The notes under the pieces: generated by a model | Told to the model about the DNA's origin: nothing | What the model saw: only the letters and a program-made list of their open reading frames with translations | Databases searched by the model: none | Shown here: positions 1-5,270 of the stretch, piece by piece | How positions within the stretch are numbered: position 1 is the stretch's first letter | Layout of the letters: the number at the start of each line of letters is the position of its first letter | Source of the DNA: an uncultured cyanobacterium | GTDB taxonomy: Bacteria > Cyanobacteriota > Cyanobacteriia > PCC-6307 > Cyanobiaceae | Direction of reading: 5' to 3' | Length of the DNA stretch: 6,611 nucleotides | NCBI GenBank assembly: GCA_903862155.1 | Contig: CAIOXF010000174.1 | Location: forward strand, 1-6,611 | Program-made: the position numbers and the translations under genes

Positions 1-536
1 CCCACCGTGTCGGGGATGTTGATGGTGGTGGCGCCAGCCTTGATCGCCGCCTCGATCACCTCATACATGAACTCCGGATCGGAGCGCCCGGCGTCTTCGC
101 AGGAGAACTCCACGTCGTCGACGAGGGAACGGGCGTAATCCACCATCTCGGCGGTGATCGCCAGCACCTCGGCGCGGGTCTTGCGCAGCTTGTGTTCGAG
201 ATGGATGTCGCTGGTGGCGATGAAGGTGTGGATGCGCTTGTTGGCGGCCGGCGCCACCGCATCGGCACAGGCCTTGATGTCGCCGGCGGCCGCCCGGGCC
301 AGGCCGCAGATCACCGGGCCATCGGGCGTGCCCACCGCAGCGGCGATGCGCTGCACGGCGTTGAAGTCGCCGGGGCTGGCGAAGGGGAAGCCCGCCTCGA
401 TGATGTCGACCCCGAGGCGCGCCAGTTGCTGGGCGATCGCCAGCTTCTCCTCGAGATTCAGGCTGGCGCCAGGCGACTGTTCGCCGTCGCGCAGCGTGGT
501 GTCGAAGATCAAGACGCGGCCTGGATCGCGGGCCAT
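1..536 (-). CDS. leuA: 2-isopropylmalate synthase, N-terminal part (gene continues beyond the window)
   Basis: LeuA condenses 2-oxoisovalerate with acetyl-CoA to give 2-isopropylmalate, the first committed step of leucine synthesis in the cytoplasm. The 178 visible codons cover the start of the HMGL-like TIM barrel. They show the signature DTTLRDGEQ at residues 12-20 (R16 and D17 are the catalytic and metal-site pair in the family), then EAGFP near 52, the stretch DIHLEHKLRKT, FSCEDAGR, and TTINIPDTVG at the window edge. The family is usually 510-560 aa with a C-terminal regulatory domain, so about two thirds lies outside. The ATG at 536 is chosen because the motif follows at the expected distance, the frame has a TAA at 564-566 just upstream, and no other start lies between. 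A GGAGGGG purine run (551-557) sits 14 nt upstream, which is rather far for a ribosome site. Leucine feedback on the enzyme is a family expectation; the regulatory domain is not visible here. Confidence 0.96.
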   Translation of the reverse strand, partial: MARDPGRVLIFDTTLRDGEQSPGASLNLEEKLAIAQQLARLGVDIIEAGFPFASPGDFNAVQRIAAAVGTPDGPVICGLARAAAGDIKACADAVAPAANKRIHTFIATSDIHLEHKLRKTRAEVLAITAEMVDYARSLVDDVEFSCEDAGRSDPEFMYEVIEAAIKAGATTINIPDTV

Positions 537-550
537 AACTGCGCTGCGCT

Positions 551-596
551 CCCCTCCGGGGGTTTATCCGGAACGACTATGAGTTAGCAGATTCTA
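551..596 (-). promoter_or_regulatory. Candidate leuA leader: -10-like box and purine-rich ribosome site
   Basis: Reading toward leuA, a TAGAAT hexamer (596 down to 591) resembles a sigma-70 -10 box. It is followed by a GGAGGGG run (557-551) that could act as the Shine-Dalgarno element. I see no convincing -35 hexamer 16-18 nt upstream; the sequence there is GC-rich and lies between the -10 candidate and the 18-bp palindrome at 619-636. Transcription could equally continue from the NYN gene upstream. This is a weak call based only on the hexamer match and its position. Confidence 0.25.
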
Positions 597-618
597 AGCG
601 GCAGGCCAGAGCGCGAGC

Positions 619-636
619 TCTTGATGGCCATCAAGA
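619..636. repeat. 18-bp perfect palindrome upstream of leuA (possible operator)
   Basis: TCTTGATGGCCATCAAGA equals its own reverse complement over all 18 bases, centred between 627 and 628. It lies about 83 bp upstream of the leuA start and about 22 bp upstream of the -10-like TAGAAT. A gapless palindrome of this length is a typical shape for a binding site of a dimeric regulator, and less suited to an RNA hairpin because there are no spare loop bases. Which regulator would bind, if any, cannot be told from the window. Confidence 0.4.
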
Positions 637-659
637 CCCCGCATGGATGACCGGCGCCT

Positions 660-692
660 AGAGCCTGGTGCAATGGCTGGGCTCTTGGAGCC
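660..692. repeat. Small hairpin with an alternative pairing partner
   Basis: GGCTC (680-684) pairs perfectly with GAGCC (688-692) around a TTG loop. The same left arm, extended to GGCTCT (680-685), is also complementary to AGAGCC at 660-665 with a 14-nt loop. The two foldings exclude each other. In a leuA leader transcript this would be an attenuator-like arrangement, but there is no T-rich tract after either stem, so a regulatory role is speculative. Confidence 0.3.
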
Positions 693-697
693 GGGCC

Positions 698-775
698 CGC
701 TGAGGTTGGCGGTTGCCGTAAGCGGCGCGTTCCGCGCTTGCGCGGGCGGCGCGTCGGCAACCGCCACCCTCAGCG
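698..775. repeat. Long inverted repeat (21-bp arms) at the 3' end of the NYN gene
   Basis: The left arm 698-718 and right arm 755-775 are complementary at 20 of 21 positions; the single mismatch is 706 against 767. The 36-bp spacer is almost entirely G and C and rich in GCGCG/CGCGC runs that can fold further. The right arm contains the TGA stop (770-772) and last codon of the NYN gene, so the structure forms at the end of that message and just upstream of leuA. It could act as a factor-dependent terminator or 3' stabiliser, or be a dispersed REP-like element. There is no T tract, so it is not a classical intrinsic terminator. Confidence 0.6.
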
Positions 776-1345
776 CGGGAGCACCGGAGCCTCAAGCTTC
801 TCCAGCTCAGGCTTGAGGGTGGCGAGGTCGAGGAAGCGGTCGGCGGCGTTGCGCAGTTCACGCGCCACCATGCCTTCGGTGGTGATCAGGGTGATCTTGA
901 GCCCCTGGGCACGGAGCACCTCCAGCAAGCGGTCGAGATCACGGCTTCCGCTCAGCAACCACACCTCATCGGTGCGCGGCGCCACGGTGAGCAGATCAAT
1001 GGCCACCTCCACGTCGAGGTTGGCGCGCACGTACTGGCGATGGTCCGGGTGGCGCTGGTCGCCATGGCGCGGTTCCTCGTTGCCGCCGGGCAGTTCGCGC
1101 AGGAAGCGGGTGCGCACCGTGTAGCCCAGGCTGGTGAGGGCATCGCGGAAGGGACGCTGGTCGGTGGCGTCCTTGAGGCCGGCGTACCAGAACGCACTTC
1201 CCAGCTCCAGGCCTGGCTGGCTGTCAGCGAGGGTGAGCAGGCGGCGGGGATCAAAAAACCAGCCCAGCTTCTGCTGCGCGTAATACATGCTGTGCCCGTC
1301 CACGGCCAGGGCCAGCTGCTGGGGGCGCGGGGATCGGGCTTCCAT
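770..1345 (-). CDS. NYN-domain (LabA/DUF88-like, PIN-fold) protein, putative ribonuclease
   Basis: A 191-residue protein with the pattern of NYN domains, PIN-like nucleases that bind metal through a few conserved aspartates. Visible markers are VDGHSMYY (D16, equivalent to the first acidic motif), GWFFDPRRL at 28-36, NLDVEVAIDLL at 109-119 (D111, D117), and LLSGSRDLDRLLEVL near 130-144 (D136 at the last acidic site, where SGDxDF is more usual). The end, with a GLKITLI strand and a final helix, is also typical. No signal peptide or membrane segment is seen, so it is expected in the cytoplasm. The frame stays open up to 1438, but that start would overlap the divergent GH57 gene and add 31 residues unlike the family, so the ATG at 1345, shortly before the first core strand, is preferred. 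No strong ribosome site precedes it. Members include the clock-output protein LabA of Synechococcus elongatus, but this one is too diverged to name. RNA cleavage is inferred from fold only. Confidence 0.82.
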   Translation of the reverse strand: MEARSPRPQQLALAVDGHSMYYAQQKLGWFFDPRRLLTLADSQPGLELGSAFWYAGLKDATDQRPFRDALTSLGYTVRTRFLRELPGGNEEPRHGDQRHPDHRQYVRANLDVEVAIDLLTVAPRTDEVWLLSGSRDLDRLLEVLRAQGLKITLITTEGMVARELRNAADRFLDLATLKPELEKLEAPVLPR

Positions 1346-1387
1346 CAGCCCAGCGTAGGCAGGGCCGGCTCGCCAACTGCCCTTAAA

Positions 1388-1399
1388 ATTGGCGCCAAT
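1388..1399. promoter_or_regulatory. 12-bp palindrome in the divergent NYN/GH57 promoter gap
   Basis: ATTGGCGCCAAT is a perfect palindrome within the 65-bp gap (1346-1410) between two divergent genes. It overlaps the only AT-rich patch there, TTAAAATT at 1383-1390. That patch holds TAAAAT (1384-1389), a possible -10 box for the plus strand, though no -35 match lies 17 bp upstream. The position suits a site that could affect both genes. The binding factor is unknown and chance occurrence is not excluded. Confidence 0.3.
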
Positions 1400-1410
1400 C
1401 CGGGGCTGCC

Positions 1411-3030
1411 ATGGCGTCCAGCGACACGCCCGTGCCACGCCCTGCCGGTTCCTCCGCCTCCGCCACCACCTCAGGTGACCTGGCGATCGTTCTGCACGCG
1501 CACCTCCCTTATGTGCGTTCCAGCGAGCCGGGTTCGCTGGAGGAAGACTGGTATTTCCAGGCCCTGCAGGAGTGCTACCTGCCGCTGCTGGCGGTGCTGG
1601 AAGCCGCCGCGGCAGACCCAGACCAACGGCCTCGCCTCACCCTGGGGCTCTCGCCCACGCTGCTCTCGTTGCTGGCCGATCGGGCCCTCAATGCCCGCTT
1701 CTTGCCGTGGCTGGCCATCCGCCTGGCGTTGCTGGCGCATGCGTCTCCCGAGCTGGGAGACGCCGCAAGCGATCTGGCCCACCAGCTCAAGGCCGTGGCC
1801 AGTCAGTGGGAAGCCTGCAACGGCAACCTGGTGCCGCGCTTCCGGCGTCTGCAGCAGCAGGGCGTGCTCGACCTGATCACCTGCGCCGCCACCCATGGCT
1901 ACCTGCCCTTGCTGCGGGGGGTGCCCGAAGCGGTGCGAGCCCAGCTGCGCACGGCCGTGCGCGAACACGAGCGCCTACTGGGGGAACGCCCCCTGGGAAT
2001 CTGGATCCCCGAGTGCGCTTACTACGAAGGGCTCGATCAGCAATTGGCGAGCTGCGGGCTGCGCTACTCGCTGCTGGATGCCCATGGTGTGCTCCATGCC
2101 CTGCCCCGGCCCCGCTATGGGGTGTACGCACCGATCTGCTCACCTGCGGGGGTGGCGTTCTGCGCCCGCGACAGCACGGCCACCCTCCCGGTGTGGAGCG
2201 CCACCCAGGGTTATCCCGGCGACGAGGTCTACCGGGAATTCCATCGGGATCTGGGCTGGGACCTGCCGCAGGAGCTGCTGGATGAGGCCGGCATCACCAG
2301 CCGCCGCCCCTTGGGCCTGAAGTTGCACCGGGTCACGGGCCAGGGCACGGCCCTCGACCAGAAAAAGCCCTACGACCCTGCGGCGGCAGCGCAGAAAACC
2401 AAGCTCCACGCCATCGACTATCTGCAGGGACGCCGTGGGGAGCTCGCAGCCCTGGCGGGATCGATGGAGCGGCGGCCCCTGTTGGTGGCACCGTTTGATG
2501 CCGAATTGTTCGGCCATTGGTGGTTTGAGGGTCCGCGCTTCCTCGCGAACCTGTTCCGGGAGGCCGAGGGTCAGGGGGTGCGGCTGGTGCACCTGCGCGA
2601 TGCCCTGGCCGAGGGAGAGGCGTTGCAGGTGTGCCGCCCCTCGCCGAGCAGCTGGGGCCAGGGGGGCTACCACGACTACTGGCTCAACGACACCAACGCC
2701 TGGGTGGTGCCGGAATGGCAGCGAGCCTCCCAGGCCATGGTGCGCCGCGTGAGTCAGGGGGTGGGCAGCAGCCAGCAGCGCGACCTGCTTCACCAGGCGG
2801 GCCGCGAACTCCTGCTGGCCCAGAGCTCCGACTGGAGCTTCATCCTGCGGGCCGGCACCACCACCGAACTGGCCAAGGAGCGCATCGAACGCCACCTCGA
2901 TCGCTTCTGGCGCCTGATCGACGCCATCGACAACGGCACCCAGCTGCCCGAGAGCTGGCTGGAGGGCGTGCGCCGGGAAGATGGCCTGTTCCCCAACATC
3001 AATGCGGCCGACTGGGCCCGGCTGGGGTGA
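1411..3030 (+). CDS. Glycoside hydrolase family 57 protein, probable 1,4-alpha-glucan branching enzyme
   Basis: This 539-residue protein is a GH57 retaining enzyme acting on alpha-glucans, most likely of the branching type that shapes glycogen in the cytoplasm. Family motifs appear in order: HAHLPYVR (29-36), WIPECAYYEG (198-207) with E201 as predicted nucleophile, the tyrosine-bearing PRYGVYAP loop (234-241), WSATQGYPGDE (262-272), and PFDAELFGHWWFEGP (361-375) with D363 as predicted acid/base. After about residue 430 comes a helical DUF1957-like tail with QSSDWSFIL (471-479), as in Thermus and Thermococcus branching enzymes, which are of similar length (about 520-560 aa). The ATG at 1411 is the first start after an in-frame TAA at 1384; GGGG at 1402-1405 is a weak ribosome site. 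Residues 1-21 are a Ser/Thr/Pro/Ala-rich extension not needed for the fold. Hydrolase-only or glucanotransferase activity is possible, since several GH57 proteins annotated as branching enzymes remain untested. Confidence 0.93.
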   Translation: MASSDTPVPRPAGSSASATTSGDLAIVLHAHLPYVRSSEPGSLEEDWYFQALQECYLPLLAVLEAAAADPDQRPRLTLGLSPTLLSLLADRALNARFLPWLAIRLALLAHASPELGDAASDLAHQLKAVASQWEACNGNLVPRFRRLQQQGVLDLITCAATHGYLPLLRGVPEAVRAQLRTAVREHERLLGERPLGIWIPECAYYEGLDQQLASCGLRYSLLDAHGVLHALPRPRYGVYAPICSPAGVAFCARDSTATLPVWSATQGYPGDEVYREFHRDLGWDLPQELLDEAGITSRRPLGLKLHRVTGQGTALDQKKPYDPAAAAQKTKLHAIDYLQGRRGELAALAGSMERRPLLVAPFDAELFGHWWFEGPRFLANLFREAEGQGVRLVHLRDALAEGEALQVCRPSPSSWGQGGYHDYWLNDTNAWVVPEWQRASQAMVRRVSQGVGSSQQRDLLHQAGRELLLAQSSDWSFILRAGTTTELAKERIERHLDRFWRLIDAIDNGTQLPESWLEGVRREDGLFPNINAADWARLG

Positions 3031-3038
3031 TCAGCCGG
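3018..3038. terminator. Short hairpin over the abutting convergent stop codons
   Basis: CCGGCTG (3018-3024) and CAGCCGG (3032-3038) are perfect inverted copies enclosing a 7-nt loop that contains nearly all of TGATCA (3028-3033). That hexamer is the TGA of the GH57 gene followed directly by the reverse-strand TGA of the transporter gene. A 7-bp GC-rich stem at the junction of two convergent genes could end or stabilise both messages. There is no T run on either side, so intrinsic termination is not shown. Confidence 0.3.
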
Positions 3039-5154
3039 CGATGCGCACCCAGTGGTTGAACAGGGCTTCGGTTTGCCCGCGGGCCTGCTCCCGCTCCAGC
3101 CAGGCGTTGATGTAGCGGCGCAGGGCAGCGTCATCGCCGGCAATCGCCCACACCAGTTCACTGGCAAGGCGATCTTCAAAGGGAGCGATCAACGTGGTGC
3201 GTGGGTGTAGCACCGCCCAGCCGGAACCACCTTCCGCCGAGGTGAGCAGGCCATCAAAGCGGGCCAGGCCGGCAGGGGAGAAGAACTCCTGCTTGCTGTT
3301 GAGGGGCAGCAGCTGCAGGCTCAGCTGTCCGTTGGGGCCCACCAACTCATCACGGATCTGGTCACGCAGCTCACCGCCCAGCAACTGGGGATCGCTCACA
3401 GCGATCACCAAAGGCCGCTGGAGCGGTTGCTCCCGCAGGTTCTGCACCAACGCCACCTTGGCATCGGGCACCACCAAGCCCAAATGCACCCGCTGGTAGC
3501 CCTGGCTGAGCTGATGGCGAACAGCCCGTTGCGGACTGGTCTGGATGCCGCCCACCGCCAGATCCGTGCGCTCGGAATCGAGCCATTGCTCGAGGGTATC
3601 GAGGGCCGCCTCCCGCACCTCCAGGCGCACACCGAGGCTGCGGGCCAGGCCATCCACCAGATCGATGTCGTAACCCACCAGCTCACCGCGGCTGTTGCGA
3701 TAGGCCCAGGGCAAGCCATCGGCACGCACCCCCACCCGCAACACGCCGCGCCGCAGAATGGCCGCCAAGGTGACGGGCTGCGACTGCAATTGCTGCAGGC
3801 TCAATGGTTGAGAACGGCCCGTCGCTGAGCGCAGCGCCAGCAATTTACGGTCGTTGCTATAGGTGCCCTCGAGGGAACGGGCCAGATGGGCACGGGCGCT
3901 GGTCCCAAGGCCCAAAAACAGCAGCACGGTGGCCAACAGCGATGCCCCAAGACGTAGGGGCTTCAGCTGCAAGGCGCCCACCGCACGGGCGTACACCAGG
4001 GCCGCCAACACCACCAGGCCCGCGAGGGCCAGCACCTTTTCAAAGCGGTAGAGCCACTCGCCGTTGATGTACACGAGCTGCAGCAGATCCAGCGGCAAAC
4101 CATGGCTCAGCAGCTCCTGGCGTATCACCGCCTTCAATCCAGACACCGACGCCGGAATCGCCGTGACCAGCATCTCGGCTGTCGCGGCGGGCTTAAGCGG
4201 CTGATCCACATACCAGCCGGCAAAGGGAATGAACCAGAGCGCCGCCACCTGGCCGAGGGTGGGCAAGGCAAATCCCAACGACACCAGCGGCGCGATCTCA
4301 TCGACTGCGTCGGGTTCTTGACGCTTTGGATCAAACGCCGCCGGCAGTTCCTGGCGCAGGTTCTGAACCAGCATCGGCAGGGCAATCAGCAGATTGGCGC
4401 TGCTGGCGGTGAGCACCAACGGCCCACGCACGGCGCGCCACAGGGCGAGGGGAGCCAGCGGCGTCAACGACAGAACAGCGGCCGTACTTAACAGAGTGAG
4501 CAACAGGAACGCCACCAGCGACAGCTGGAAGTAGCCCTGGATGCGCAGGAGCTGGGGCCAATCCAGCCGAGCAATATTGAGAGCCGTAAGCGCAAAGATG
4601 CCGAAGGGAATGATGCGGGCCACGAGCTTGTTAAGCCGGGCAAACAACTGACGCATCACCTCCAGGGGCTGCAGGAGGGCCTGCTTCTGATCAATGCCCT
4701 GCAGCAACACACCCAGCACAGCACTGAACAACACCACCGCAGGAAAGTTGTCTGCCGCGAGGCCGGTAAAGATGTTGTCGGGCAAATACACCTCCACCAG
4801 ATCCACCGGCTCCGGCCGCTCAAACAGGCCGCTGTGGAAGAACTGGGATGTCACCAGCGGCGGCAACAACTGGGGGAGCAGCACCACCACCAAGCCGCCC
4901 ACACCCCACAGCCCCAGCAGCACGAGCAAACCCGATCGCGCAAAGGTGCGCAGCATGCCCGGCCGGAGGGAGCCAAAGCCCACCACCAGCTCACAGATCA
5001 AAAAGGGCATCACCACGATCTGCGACGCCTGCAGAAACACCTTGGCCAGAGGCTTCAGCACCAACGCCTGCTGGGGAAACAACCAACCCAGCAACAACCC
5101 CAAGGGCAGCATCAGCAGACACTGATTACCAATGGAGCGGGGCCAGAACGACAA
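3031..5154 (-). CDS. SDF-type symporter domain fused to a family 3 extracellular solute-binding domain
   Basis: This 707-residue inner-membrane protein has two parts. Residues 1-395 resemble the SDF (glutamate/dicarboxylate:cation symporter) elevator fold: helix 1 at 11-26, LPDNIFTGLAADNFPAVV (124-141, family PTNxFxAL region), IIPFGIFAL (181-189), a hairpin 1 serine segment TASSANLLIALP (249-260), and hairpin 2 to helix 8 with GLPLDLL (352-358). An extra hydrophobic helix (402-418) should carry the chain to the periplasm. From about 460 to 705 it is an SBP_bac_3 domain: GVLRVGVRADGLPWAY (470-485), GYDIDLVDGLARSLG (494-508), and GGIQTSPQRAV (535-545), where R543 fits the carboxylate-binding arginine. 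The likely role is uptake of a small carboxylate or amino-acid-like solute; the actual substrate is unknown. The start is TTG at 5154: the frame has no ATG, GTG or TTG upstream before a TAG near 5231, and the next ATG (M15) would cut helix 1. No partner ABC genes lie nearby. The canonical Asp/Arg/Asn binding residues of SDF proteins are not evident. Confidence 0.88.
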   Translation of the reverse strand: MSFWPRSIGNQCLLMLPLGLLLGWLFPQQALVLKPLAKVFLQASQIVVMPFLICELVVGFGSLRPGMLRTFARSGLLVLLGLWGVGGLVVVLLPQLLPPLVTSQFFHSGLFERPEPVDLVEVYLPDNIFTGLAADNFPAVVLFSAVLGVLLQGIDQKQALLQPLEVMRQLFARLNKLVARIIPFGIFALTALNIARLDWPQLLRIQGYFQLSLVAFLLLTLLSTAAVLSLTPLAPLALWRAVRGPLVLTASSANLLIALPMLVQNLRQELPAAFDPKRQEPDAVDEIAPLVSLGFALPTLGQVAALWFIPFAGWYVDQPLKPAATAEMLVTAIPASVSGLKAVIRQELLSHGLPLDLLQLVYINGEWLYRFEKVLALAGLVVLAALVYARAVGALQLKPLRLGASLLATVLLFLGLGTSARAHLARSLEGTYSNDRKLLALRSATGRSQPLSLQQLQSQPVTLAAILRRGVLRVGVRADGLPWAYRNSRGELVGYDIDLVDGLARSLGVRLEVREAALDTLEQWLDSERTDLAVGGIQTSPQRAVRHQLSQGYQRVHLGLVVPDAKVALVQNLREQPLQRPLVIAVSDPQLLGGELRDQIRDELVGPNGQLSLQLLPLNSKQEFFSPAGLARFDGLLTSAEGGSGWAVLHPRTTLIAPFEDRLASELVWAIAGDDAALRRYINAWLEREQARGQTEALFNHWVRIAG

Positions 5155-5270
5155 AGTGTGAAAACCCTGAAAAACACATTGCCCGCCTTTCGCAAAAGGA
5201 AATAGCGAGCCAGAGCAGCGCTCAATCAGCTAACTTTACGCGAACTTTCGTGACTGCCCTGACAGGGCCC
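5155..5270. promoter_or_regulatory. Divergent intergenic region between the fusion transporter and the inverse autotransporter
   Basis: These 116 bp must hold the promoters of both outward-reading genes if each is transcribed separately. I see no clear -35/-10 pair on either strand. Notable items are a small stem CCTTT/AAAGG (5186-5190 with 5195-5199) in the transporter leader, a CAGGG-like weak ribosome site 10 nt before the TTG start, and a 13-bp dyad GCCCTG-A-CAGGGC (5256-5268) that covers the place where the plus-strand ribosome site should lie. The segment is richer in A and T than the flanking left genes. Confidence 0.4.

Noticed and set aside
192..587. 131- and 142-codon plus-strand frames over leuA
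   Set aside because: leuA on the minus strand is unmistakable; these are overlapping shadows with biased Arg/Ala/Gly composition.
594..644. Possible leucine leader peptide upstream of leuA (16 codons, minus strand)
   Set aside because: The peptide MRGLDGHQELALWPAA has only three scattered leucines, no ribosome site, and no terminator follows it, so leucine attenuation is not supported.
698..775. Classical intrinsic terminator at the inverted repeat
   Set aside because: There is no run of T after the stem on either strand, so only a structured element is reported.
658..861. 67-codon minus-strand frame crossing the NYN 3' end and the inverted repeat
   Set aside because: It overlaps the NYN coding region in another frame and its residues come from the palindromic DNA; no family resemblance is seen.
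770..1438. Longer NYN start at 1438 (222 aa)
   Set aside because: It would overlap the first 28 bases of the divergent GH57 gene, and the added residues do not look like part of an NYN domain.
1471..1968. 165-codon antisense frame in the 5' half of the GH57 gene
   Set aside because: Composition is that of a mirrored coding frame, with no ribosome site or motif.
2140..2895. 251-codon open frame antisense to the GH57 gene
   Set aside because: It lies fully inside a gene with clear family motifs; its residues are rich in Gly, Ala, Arg, His and Gln without any recognisable domain, as expected for a shadow frame in GC-rich DNA.
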